Origin: Trissonchulus latispiculum
Lineage: Eukaryota; Nematoda; Enoplea; Enoplida; Ironidae
Direction: 5' to 3'
Assembly (NCBI GenBank): GCA_030248195.1
Contig: JASAND010013629.1
Span: 1 to 64,000, forward strand
Length of the DNA: 64,000 nucleotides
Under the pieces are notes generated by a model. That model saw only the letters and a list, made by a program, of their open reading frames with translations, made no database searches and was not told the origin of the DNA. Position numbers and translations under genes: made by a program. Below, one piece after another: positions 10,114-18,985 of the stretch (positions within the stretch are counted from its first letter, which is position 1; every line of letters begins with the position of its first letter).

Positions 10114-10140
10114 GCGTTTTCCCCATAGGGAAGATAACGG
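10114..10140 (+). repeat. 27-nt dispersed hairpin motif, second copy in the 3' non-coding region
   Basis: It starts GCGTTTTCCCCATAG and ends AAGATAACGG, nearly identical to the copy inside ORF-B at 5040. TTCCC/GGGAA forms a small stem with a CATA loop. Confidence 0.65.
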
Positions 10141-10498
10141 TTCCGTCGGTTTCTGCCTACACTCTCTAAATTAATCGGGCCTCATATATATATGTGTTGC
10201 GGGCTTTTGCCCAACTATTTTTGTTTGTTACTGTTAGGCATCGTGCCTATATGCTTATTCACATATATACATGTCGTATATTATTCCATTTTTGTTTGTT
10301 TATTCTGTTATATACTTACTGTTCCCCTTCCCTCCCCCCCTGTCCCCTTTGACGGCGAGCGTTCCCCTGTTCTGTTATTTTGTCTGTGCTAGTATTGTAG
10401 TCCCCTTTTGTGATTCGGGTTGGCCCCGAGAGATTCCATCTGGTGACAAGGACGGGCCTGGCTATTTATGGACTGGCTGGCAGTGACGGTGTTCGGTT

Positions 10499-10537
10499 GT
10501 GCTGGGTGTGCGGTGCCAAGAGACATCCGCCCAGCAC
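10499..10537 (+). repeat. Tandem RNA-like hairpin, unit 1
   Basis: GTGCTGGGTG (10499-10508) pairs with CGCCCAGCAC (10528-10537) around a 19-nt loop beginning TGCGGTGCCA and ending GACATC. All ten positions pair, with one G-T wobble. Confidence 0.65.
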
Positions 10538-10560
10538 CCGAAGGTGATGGTCTTGGACCT

Positions 10561-10599
10561 GTGCGGGGTGTGCGGTGCCATGTGACATCCACCCTGCAC
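10561..10599 (+). repeat. Tandem RNA-like hairpin, unit 2
   Basis: GTGCGGGGTG (10561-10570) pairs with CACCCTGCAC (10590-10599) around a 19-nt loop nearly identical to unit 1. Compared with unit 1, the fifth pair changes from T-A to G-T on both strands and the ninth from T-G to T-A. The stem therefore survives by compensating changes. Confidence 0.65.
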
Positions 10600-11859
10600 C
10601 CGGAGGCATGGTCCGGTGCTTGGTCGATTTGGGCTTTGTCCCACGGTGATTTGGTTGGGGCTTCGTCCCACTATGCCATGTTTTCGAACTTTTTCTGCAG
10701 CCTGTTGTGTTACGAACTATTTTGAAGTCAAATGATGTGATGTTTGCTATGAACCCGGTTGTACGTCCCCTTACCTCGTCCGTCCTCCCTCCCCCTTTCC
10801 CCGTTTCTACTAACCGTTATTTCACTGTCTATATTTTCTATGTTTTCTACAGATTTAGCATTAACCGTGGTTGGGTGGGGTCTATATTTGGTCATTGTCG
10901 TGGGTTTCTTCTCCTGATTTGAAATTTTCTCTAAATTTTAATTAAAATTCTGTTTCTTCTATTTTTCATATTTCTGAGACATTCCTTTTTTATGGGCTCC
11001 TTCCAGCTCAGCTTGGCTGTTCTATATATGTCGTATGTTATTCCATTTTTTCTTAATCTTTTCGGGTCTTGTTTCTCTTAACATGGTGTTTGTTTCACTT
11101 TTCTTTCTAAAATAGTCACGGGTTTACTTTAATTCAAAATTTTCTTGCCATTATTTTTGCCTTATATTTGCCATGTCGACTTCAAGCAGCTATGCCAACT
11201 TTTGCTTTATTTTTTGTGCTTTATCATTCTTGGCATTTAGTAAAGATTCTAGTATATTTTTGTATGTTGGGGCAGGCAGGTGCTCAGGAGAGACCGCCCT
11301 CTTGAGTTTGAAATACTCTTCTTTCTGATTTCCATCGCTCCCTGGGAGCATTTGAAATTGAGTCTCTCCTCGAGTCTCGTTGCCTTCCCCCATAAGATCT
11401 GACTTTATGTGTCAATTGCTTTTATAATTATTTCTCTATATTTCTAAATATACTTGAAAATTTTCTACTCTATTTTTCGAGCGCTTCTGTTGGCACTCGC
11501 TTTTGATTATATTATTTTCATATTATTATAAATTTATATCTTCGGATTATGTCCTGTTTTGTTGTGTGCGCTCTAGTCGCGGCTGAAGGGCTCGTCCCAA
11601 TTTTCTTGTATTTGTATTTGTATGTCGGCAAAGTCCGTTATATGTTGAATGTACCCCCGGTATGTTCCGGTGTAGTTTTACCCGTGTCTCGGCAAAACCC
11701 AAAAATGTGTAAAACATGGGGTCGAGTGATTCCCGGTATCCAATTTTTCCCATTTTTCTAAAACGCATTTTACCTTTACTAGTAGCTAAGGTACGTAGGC
11801 TAACGCAAATTTTAATACTAACCTATGTGCCTGGAGGCCGCGGCGAGGGCGCGCGTTTC

Positions 11860-11870
11860 AAAAGAGGGGG
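11860..11870 (+). promoter_or_regulatory. Polypurine tract of copy 1 (plus-strand primer site)
   Basis: AAAAGAGGGGG lies five bases before the LTR start TGTAG at 11876, in the position expected for plus-strand priming. The extended string TTTCAAAAGAGGGGGT (11856-11871) recurs in part inside gag-pol of copy 2. Confidence 0.75.
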
Positions 11871-11875
11871 TAATC

Positions 11876-12457
11876 TGTAGAATATTTCCTTTGATTTTAC
11901 CCTAAATTATTCAAAAGTGAGTGCTAACTTTATACAAAATCAATCTAAATTTGACTGCTGTGTACGGTCCAACGCCGTACATAGCTAATTCACTTTCGCC
12001 TCCATTTTGATTACAACTTTTAGTCAGTCTAGATCCAAACTTGGTGACAATCGGCGGCTTGGGCGCCACTTTTATGATTACGACTTTCTGGCTCAGCTTA
12101 GGCTACGGTTGGGGGATTTTGGGGTTACACCCACATACTTGGTTGGAACTTCTGTACGGTTTGTTGTTTTGTTTTGGTCTTCTATAACTTTAATATTGTG
12201 CTTGCCCAAATGCGTTTGTCTGTTTAACTCGGATTTTATGAAAGTGTTCTGAATTTGAAATATTGTTTTTGTCTGGAATTGGCTGAATTTCTGTCATCTT
12301 TTTGTGAGAAGTAAATCCGTGAAATTTAGGGTCGTGTCGTTTATTTTAGTTAGGTTAGCGAATAAGTAGGGATTGAATCAGACTATTACACACTCACTCG
12401 AACCTTTAATCTTTATTGCAATCAAAATTATTTACTGAATATTTTCTATATTCTACA
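11876..12457 (+). repeat. 3' LTR of element copy 1 (582 bp)
   Basis: It starts TGTAGAATA and ends TATTCTACA, a perfect 9-bp inverted pair in the TG...CA form, directly after a polypurine tract. Its length is close to the 576-bp LTR of copy 2. Both share GATTTTGGGGTTAC at similar offsets (239 here, 232 there) and a nearby GCTTAGG. The two LTRs are otherwise strongly diverged, so the copies belong to related but separate subfamilies. Confidence 0.85.
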
Positions 12458-13294
12458 GTAGTATACTGTAGATTCCTTCGAACTCTAGCTTGGCTCCGGC
12501 ATGTCTGTGGGTCATCACTTTCTCAAACAGCTTGTGGGCTTTCAGTCTAAAACCAGTTCCCAGGGTTCATTTCAGTTTCTTCCAATGTTTTTCCTTTATG
12601 TATTTCTCTAATTTCTCTTTCTTTCTTTCCTTCTTTTTTCAAACTGAAATAAGCGAATAGCTGTAAGTTATCTCCAGTTGGTATTGGTAGACTTTGTCTT
12701 TTAGTTCCAGCTGAATTTTCTGTTCAGACTTGCTGAATACGAATCTAGAAGCCATTACTCATTCTAGCTTTTCGCTAGCTAGACGTGAGCTTAAGGTGAT
12801 GGTTTCCTTTCGGGTACAATTTTTGACTCATACTGCTTTAATCCTTTACGTAAATGGCTAAAACTTACGAAATAACCTATTCCCGTGCTCTTTAACATTC
12901 TGGGACCAGTCTCGTATTTTTAGGCGAAAAGATAAGAAAGTTTTGGTTTTTTGCCTTAGGCTCCCAGTAGATAGAGAAGACACGGGGTTGGTTGTTATGG
13001 CTGGAAAGAGGGCACGAAAATGAACATTTTTGTTTTTACAACCTTTGAGCTATCTCCAGTGGTTAAGTCAGTAATACGCAAAAACTGTTTTTAGGGTCAA
13101 AAAATGGCCATTTTCGAGGAAATATTTTTCGAGGAAATTTCAAAAAAACACCACAAAAGCACTGCACAAAAGGACACCGCCACCTTAAGGTGGGGGGGGG
13201 GGGCAGGGTCGCCTTGTGCCAAAATCGCTAGGGGACTACACAAGATATGTGTCAACTGGTTAAAAGACATTCCGAAATAGGCTATCTTACTTAC
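12458..13294. other. Host DNA between the retroelement and the DEG/ENaC exon
   Basis: No further exon, RNA gene or clear repeat is recognisable. If the exon at 13295-13551 belongs to a live gene, this is the start of its first intron on the minus strand, into which element copy 1 has inserted. Confidence 0.4.
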
Positions 13295-13551
13295 TTTCGG
13301 AAGTCGCAAAGTGGCAAATCCGGAAGCTGACGCTCCTGATATTCCGTAAACGAAATGGTTGTAATGGTTGCCTCGCCAACAAAGAGATAGAAATAAGTGC
13401 CACAAGAGTATAGGGACACGCCAAGGCAGACCAGAAAAATGCAAGTCCAAAGGTATCTCCGAACTCCTACATTTTCCACAATTTTGGAAATTCCGTGAAT
13501 GTAGGTTTTCCTGAGGACAAATGCTCTTCCAGCCACTCGTGAGGTTGACAT
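13295..13551 (-). CDS. First coding exon of a DEG/ENaC-type ion channel (partial gene)
   Basis: On the minus strand an ATG at 13551 opens 85 codons ending at a GTAAGT donor (13294 downward). The peptide has the layout of a DEG/ENaC N-terminus: a short cytoplasmic part with a Thr-x-x-His-Gly motif (TYIHGISKI), a hydrophobic first membrane segment (WTCIFLVCLGVSLYSC), and then an extracellular start ending LPDLPLCDF where family members have FPAVTxCN. Such channels are trimeric sodium or cation channels at the cell surface. The rest of the gene is not in the window; the next exon must lie beyond element copy 1. The match rests on motif order rather than an alignment, so a decayed exon cannot be excluded. 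Confidence 0.6.
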
Positions 13552-13910
13552 TACAGATGTCCTGCACCACTAAACATTAGGTACATCTCATTATAAATCT
13601 GTAACAAGGGTTAAAAATGGGTTTTGCTCAGTGCAAAAAATACTGACCCTGGTCCCACGGTAGATCTCCGGTTTTTTTCTTCTTTCCAACCTCTCGTCTG
13701 CAACATCCTGAAAAAGCTTTCAAACGTATTTTTTGTCCATTTGATTTTACAGCCTCCTCAGACTGAAGCGAAAGTTTGACCAAAGCTGTACATAATATGT
13801 TTGAGTAATAATTTAGGTTAGCCCTGACGCCCTTGAACTGACTTCAAAATGTTTATGTTAAATATCAGCAACGTCGAAAGGTTGAAATCAGTGTAATAAG
13901 CTAGTCTCGT

Positions 13911-13995
13911 TGTCCGGAGGTGTGGCGTGGCGCAAGCGGTAGATGGTTCTACTTTGAAACCATAAAGCTCGGCGGTTCGATCCCCGCCCTGGACA
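13911..13995 (+). tRNA. tRNA-like sequence (possibly a Ser-type pseudogene or SINE head)
   Basis: TGTCCGG (13911-13917) and CTGGACA (13989-13995) form a seven-pair acceptor stem. A box A-like TGGCGCAAGCGG and a box B-like GGTTCGATCCCC are present, and the total of 85 nt suits a long-variable-arm tRNA. ATGGTT/AACCAT gives an anticodon stem, but the loop has nine bases (TTTGAAA within it) and the T-loop appears one base too long. A functional tRNA is therefore doubtful. Confidence 0.45.
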
Positions 13996-15517
13996 CTTTC
14001 CTTCATATTTTTCAGTCCTGATTTCAGCCTTTCACACTTGCAACAATGACCATCCTTGTCTCAATTTAATAGAGACTGTACACAATATGTTGGGTTGCCG
14101 CTTTTTACCAAAAAAACTAACCTTAAATTTGGGTATGTCCGTTGTTAATCCCCAGATCCTTGTCCTAACTACATCCCGAGATTGGCTGGGCCAATCGGGC
14201 TGAAATTTTGCACGTATTGTAGGGTGGCCTGAAGTGGTACCGCAAGCGCACGCGCTGTCCGCCACTTCGGGGATTACGGGAACAGCTATTCCCGGATTTT
14301 TTAAAAATGGTAAAGAGGGACGAGCAAGGGAAACGTAAAAATTTTTTCCTTCTTGTGGCATTTTCCGGAAATGTGTCCAGCGAAAGTTAAGGCCGGAAAA
14401 CTAAAAATCCGAGAAGTCCTTGCATAAAAACCCATCAAAATCGATAACGAATGAAGCTAAATCATTTCTCTGTTGAACGGTTGTGTCCCATGTCAGTTAA
14501 AAATGGCAGCCAAAAATGTGAATTTGATCACTTCTGTGAAACTGAAAAAACTTATACGGAACGGGAAGGCCTTAAAAATTGAACACTAAAGCGAAACAGC
14601 GAATACCGAAACTATTAGATAATGAGTTGACGTCTGCTGCTATTTGTCCTTGACCCCGAAGTCTCCAACGACTACCAGTCGCCGCTTTTTACCTTGGTTG
14701 TCTTTTAAGCTTAACATTTTACTGCCGCAAGCAACAGCCAACTGCATTACACCATTAAACAGAGCACACATCTCGAGCATTCCAACGATGTATAAATTAT
14801 GCTCTAAAGTTTCGTTCATTTCTTACAATATGTCCTTTTAGGTTGACCAACTTTTGAGGGGAGATAAAAAGCTTCCCCGAATCAATTAGCAACTATTGTG
14901 TTGTGTGCATTCTGTTGGAATGCTGAGTGAAAAATTATATATGGCATTTAAAGCAACACCTTCAGGTTTGCTTAATAAATTATATAATTAGATTTTAGAA
15001 AGTGATTGTAATTATGATTGTCTCTGGATGTATGTCGCACACAAAACGGTCCGCACACAAAAGCTAGAGCTAGCCAAGGGTTCCAGAAAGCAGCAGATTA
15101 ATGTAGTATAGGTTTTCAGTGAAACTTGTTTACTTTATTTCTATTTATAACTATGGATTTTTATTGGTGCCAGCCAAACTGGCATATTCATAATTAAATG
15201 TCAATAGCCAATAGAGTGACAAATTAAAATTAGGCACTCCTTGCTAGCTTTGACCCAATTATTTTGATTAAGTTACAAGATTGATCAGCAACAATGCAGC
15301 TAGGTTTGAAACTATCCAGAAACTTTTGAACAGTGCTGGAAAAACCCTGATGGCAAGACATTTTGCTGTCACATTAATTAGTTCAGAGAAAAAATCTTGT
15401 CGAGTCTGGCATGTTGTATCATCATTACCATCATTACTATGTATTAGAAGAAAGTCCATTGGAGTTTGGAAATGTGACAGGCTGGTGACGCCAGAATCTG
15501 TTGGCTCACGGTCAACA
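13996..15517. other. Intergenic host DNA, no gene recognised
   Basis: No coding feature is supported. The part around 14690-14790 resembles half of the inverted-repeat element at 47236-47420: it shares TTACACCATT(T)AA followed by the inverted CATCTCGAGCATTCCAACGA end, so a related degraded element is present. Confidence 0.4.
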
Positions 15518-15525
15518 ACCCTAAG

Positions 15526-15753
15526 TATAGGTGGACTGGGGGGGGGGTAGGGAACCCCCCCCCCCAAACGACAAATTTTGGCGACCTCCCCCCCCCAGCT
15601 TTTCGGATTTTGCCAGTTCCCCCCTCCCAATTTTTGGTCAAAAATGACAAAAATAGAAAATTTAGGGGTTTTCTAGCAATTTGAGGAGCCTCCCCCCTTC
15701 TCTAGCGGAACCCCGGCCCCCCCCCCCAGATTTATTGCCCAGCCACACCTATG
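15526..15753. mobile_element. hAT-type MITE, CATAGGTG family, copy 1
   Basis: The element begins TATAGGTG and ends CAGCCACACCTATG. It is flanked by the perfect 8-bp duplication ACCCTAAG (15518-15525 and 15754-15761). The interior is G/C-run rich and non-coding. Two more members with their own perfect duplications lie at 36503 and 42153. Confidence 0.85.
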
Positions 15754-16363
15754 ACCCTAAGTTTCTGGGCCCGCAGTTATAAAGCTATTTAACCCGGTTA
15801 AATAAGTTGCCCTGGACCTGGATAGAGACCAGGTTATCAACCCTAACCTAACTGTAAAAAAACGGGGTTGGCGAAACCCGGGTTTCGCTAGAGGGGTAAG
15901 TTTCAGGGTAAACAAACAGTCACATAACAAAACTTGGGTTTCAAAACCGAGTTAAAATCGGGGTTAAGTGACAACCCTCCTCAGAAGTTAACCAGAAGTT
16001 TGAGTTTGAATAAAAACTAATAGAAAACCGCTTTTCTAGCCCGGATTTGCGGTTTTGGGTCAAACAGTTTTAAAACATCGGCCCGGCCCTTGAAGGAAAA
16101 TTAACGTTTGCAATGAAGATGTTAGACTTATTGCGTATATTACAGGAGCTAGTACCTTATTATTTATTACCATATATTATATCGATTAATTTAATTTCTA
16201 CTTTGCTTTGCGTTGCTGACTATTTCTGAACTAATAAAGGCTAATGGGAGAAAATTAATGGAGGATTTAATAGGGTATTTGTTGCAGGGAATAGTATATG
16301 CTGACTCTCAGTTGTTTTTAAGTATATATACCTGTTGATTCATAGTCACTCCATTTAGACACC

Positions 16364-17137
16364 GGTTCCCTATCAAAACGTCTAAAGTCAAAACGTCTAA
16401 CGTTCATAACGTCTACCGACGAAACGTCTACTGACGAAACGTCTAATTTTTCTAAAATTGTGTCACACGTTCAAAACGTCTAAAATCATTTTTAAAGAAA
16501 GCAAATCTTTCCTAACTTTTGGTGATTATTTTTACTTATTCTGTATGGGTCTGGGTCAGTTTTCCTAAAGGCCGCTTTGGGTATGGGTGGCAGGGTCTTG
16601 CCAAATCTTGAATTGGAAGTTCTGGCATTGTCCCAAATGTACTTCTTATTTTCTGCACTAGCTTCAGTATTCGACCAGTCATTGACTATTCATTGATTAT
16701 TTACTGAATACTGATTACTGACTGTAATCAGTAAAGATGGTGCAACAGATTTCTCTGATTGCTGATTACTTATCAATTCTAACACAAGTTCTAAAATTGC
16801 TAGAATTGAAAAGTGTAATGTAAATTGTAAATTGTAAATTTTTGAAGTGTTTCAAGTCATTTGCACATCCTGGCTTTTCAGAAATATTTAAAAACAAAAC
16901 AAAGTATAAACTAGACGTAGAGTTTACATAAGCTAATGTGATTTTTAAATACATTTACTTCAAAATAACATTAAACCTGATTTGCTTTCTTTAAAAATGA
17001 TTTTAGACGTTTTGAACGTGTGACACAATTTTAGAAAAATTAGACGTTTTGTCAGTAGACGTTTCGTCGTTAGACGTTTCGTCGGTAGACGTTATGAACG
17101 TTAGACGTTTTGATTTTAGACGTTTTGAGCGGACACC
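16364..17137. mobile_element. Foldback hAT-like element with AACGTCTA subrepeats
   Basis: Flanking 8-bp direct repeats TAGACACC occur at 16356-16363 and 17138-17145. The inverted arms are about 140 bp each. They begin GGTTCCC/GGTGTCC, then CAAAACGTCTAAA, and consist largely of repeated (GACGA)AACGTCTA units; the right arm has one unit more than the left. The 450-bp interior is AT-rich and non-coding. The 8-bp target duplication suggests hAT or P-type mobilisation. Confidence 0.8.
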
Positions 17138-17525
17138 TAGACACCTGTGTGGGAGCACTAACGCTGCACATAACATTAAGTTCATGTTTTAGTTATGTTG
17201 ATCTGCCTGCCTCCTGCAGAGCACCCTGCGTTGCGACTACTTAAAAATTTATTAACTTTCGAAAGATGCCACATAACTCTCTCAAAACAGTTGCGAAAAA
17301 TTGGCTTTTTTAAAATTACATAGCAAGATGCGCAAGAGGAAAGCTGTAAAGGATTCGTCGATTTTCGGATTGTTCGAGTCGCAAGTTTCTGTAAGTGAGA
17401 CCTCTACATACATCCGCTTAGGCCCAAAACAATTCGGAAATGGTCCAGTTTGCGGCAGTTATACAAACAACTGAGTTTTTAGGTTTGTTCATTCAGCCTT
17501 GTTTCCAATTATGTCCGTCCGGTTT

Positions 17526-17683
17526 ATACTTGTCCGTTTGGGCGTCTGCCCGCTTCGGCGCTTGAACGAAGATAATATTCAACACTGCTAAACATTTCTT
17601 TAAACGCCAAAACGAACACTTCCATAGGGAGAAAAGGACACCTTCATTTCACTTGAGTTTATACGCCCAAACGGACAAGTCTA
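17526..17683. repeat. Short inverted repeat (possible MITE)
   Basis: ACTTGTCCGTTTGGGCGT near 17529 is repeated in inverse as ACGCCCAAACGGACAAGT near 17663. The interior of about 115 bp has no coding potential. No target duplication was found. Confidence 0.5.
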
Positions 17684-18364
17684 AACGGGGCTATAGTTTC
17701 CGGTGACGAGAAATTGCCCTCATATGATAAGGTCTGTGAAGTGTGAACTAGCCCTGCCGAATCCTGAGATTTAATAAAATCAAGAGTCTATAATAGGAAG
17801 AAAGAGTAAGACACTCAGCTCTTCCAATTACGTATTACGCTTGCAATAAATACTGTAACTTGAGCTAAGAAAGCCCTACCTACGGCGGTAGGTATTATAT
17901 CACTATGTTGAGGTGAACAAGTTTTTTAAGGGTAAACCAATAATATATGTATAGTCCTATTCAGGCAATCTCTTACAAACCCGGCATCGAATAGAGGTAT
18001 TCTGAAGATGTACTGAATTTCCTTGAAGGTTCGTTGAAAGGATGTTTGGATTTCTATCTCCCAACTCGTTTGGGGAAGAGATAATTAAATTGGGATATGT
18101 GTAAAGATGTTATTTATTCAAAGGTGAAAATAAACGTAATAGAAGTTATCTGAGTGCTTCTGACCTATTCTCAATAAATAATATATATAACAATATTCTA
18201 GTTCTTCGAGTTCAAATTAAAAACTTATTTTTAAATAATTTATTCACTCAATATTAATATGATCATGTAAACACTGATGCTAACTTTAACAAATCATGAA
18301 AAAGTTTAGTTTTAGCTACAAATTGATTAGAAGTATCTGATATCAGCAAGAGTTCATAATTCTA

Positions 18365-18985
18365 TTATATATTAGAAGAAGAGATAGCCACTAGAGGGCT
18401 CCTCTTCTTGGCATTGCGTAACGGTGCTCCGACCACAATACGCGAATGTTCTCCCGTTTTGGGGGGGGGGGTCGACAGGTATACCCCCTCCCATTTTGGT
18501 GGGAGGGTAGCCAAAAGAGGTCCCCGTTTGGTGGGGGGGGTGTCACCGTTTGGTGGGGGGGTAGGCAAAAAAGGTCCCCGTTTGGTGGGGGGGGATAGGC
18601 AAAAAAGGGTCCCCGTTTGGGGGGGGGTCAAGACAGGCAAAGATTGGCTGTTAGCGAACACCACCCCCCAAACGGGGACCTCTTTTTGCTACCCCCCCCC
18701 CACCAAACGGGGACTCAGTTTCGAATAGAACAAAAACTACCGTAATCCACTGCTCTACCCCCCCCCACCAAACGGGGAGGGGGTCTCTGCTACCCCCCCC
18801 CCCCACCAAACGGGGACCTCTTTCCTGCTACCCCCCCCAACCAAACGGAGGGGGGTATGCTTTGTCGAACAGAGCGACCCCAGCCCAACGTGGGAACATT
18901 CGCGTATTGTGGGCGGAGCACCGTTACGCAATGTCGTGAAGAGAAGCCCTCTAGTGGCTTATTCTTCTTCTAATATATAGTGCAA
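18365..18985. mobile_element. Foldback element with CCCCGTTTGGTGGGGG tandem arms
   Basis: Outer arms share TATATTAGAAGAAGA, CCACTAGAGGGC, GCGTAACGGTGCTCCG and AATACGCGAATGTTC in opposite orientation at the two ends. Inside, about five CCCCGTTTGGTGGGGG-type units point one way on the left and the inverse way on the right. Nothing is coding; apparent ORFs across it are repeat artefacts. Confidence 0.7.

Larger units (their letters stand above)
9670..11859 (+). other. Long 3' non-coding region of element copy 1
   Basis: About 2.2 kb lies between the last ORF and the polypurine tract, with no credible coding sequence on either strand. It begins AT-rich with poly(A) signals, then becomes T-rich with islands of higher GC. 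Those islands hold two repeated hairpin types (10004-10140 and 10499-10599). Long non-coding tails are known from other giant Ty3/gypsy elements, where they may carry packaging or export signals; that role is inference here. Confidence 0.6.
1..12457 (+). mobile_element. Giant Ty3/gypsy-like LTR retrotransposon, copy 1 (3' part; 5' part lies outside the window)
   Basis: The stretch carries five small ORFs of two duplicated families, a large decayed exonuclease/NADAR ORF, a long non-coding tail, a polypurine tract (11860-11870) and a 582-bp LTR (11876-12457) with perfect 9-bp inverted ends. No gag or pol is present, so the element enters the window downstream of pol. The link to Ty3/gypsy comes from copy 2 at 49472-64000. 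Its LTR shares a 14-nt block at nearly the same offset, and its second ORF is homologous over most of its length to the ORF at 4775-9669. The bases following the LTR (GTAGT) are the expected right-hand target duplication, but the left side is not visible. Confidence 0.85.

Noticed and set aside
9886..10922. Several 60-85 residue ORFs in the 3' region of copy 1
   Set aside because: They overlap repeated hairpins and T-rich sequence, occur on both strands and lack similarity to the element's proteins; the region is treated as non-coding.
13097..13570. 157-residue minus-strand ORF overlapping the DEG/ENaC exon
   Set aside because: It is a different frame from the one with the HG motif, membrane segment and GTAAGT donor, and it runs on into intron sequence.
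18365..18985. CRISPR-like alternation of repeats and spacers
   Set aside because: The repeats are inverted arms with G-run tandem units and no spacer diversity, and the DNA is eukaryotic; it is a foldback transposon.
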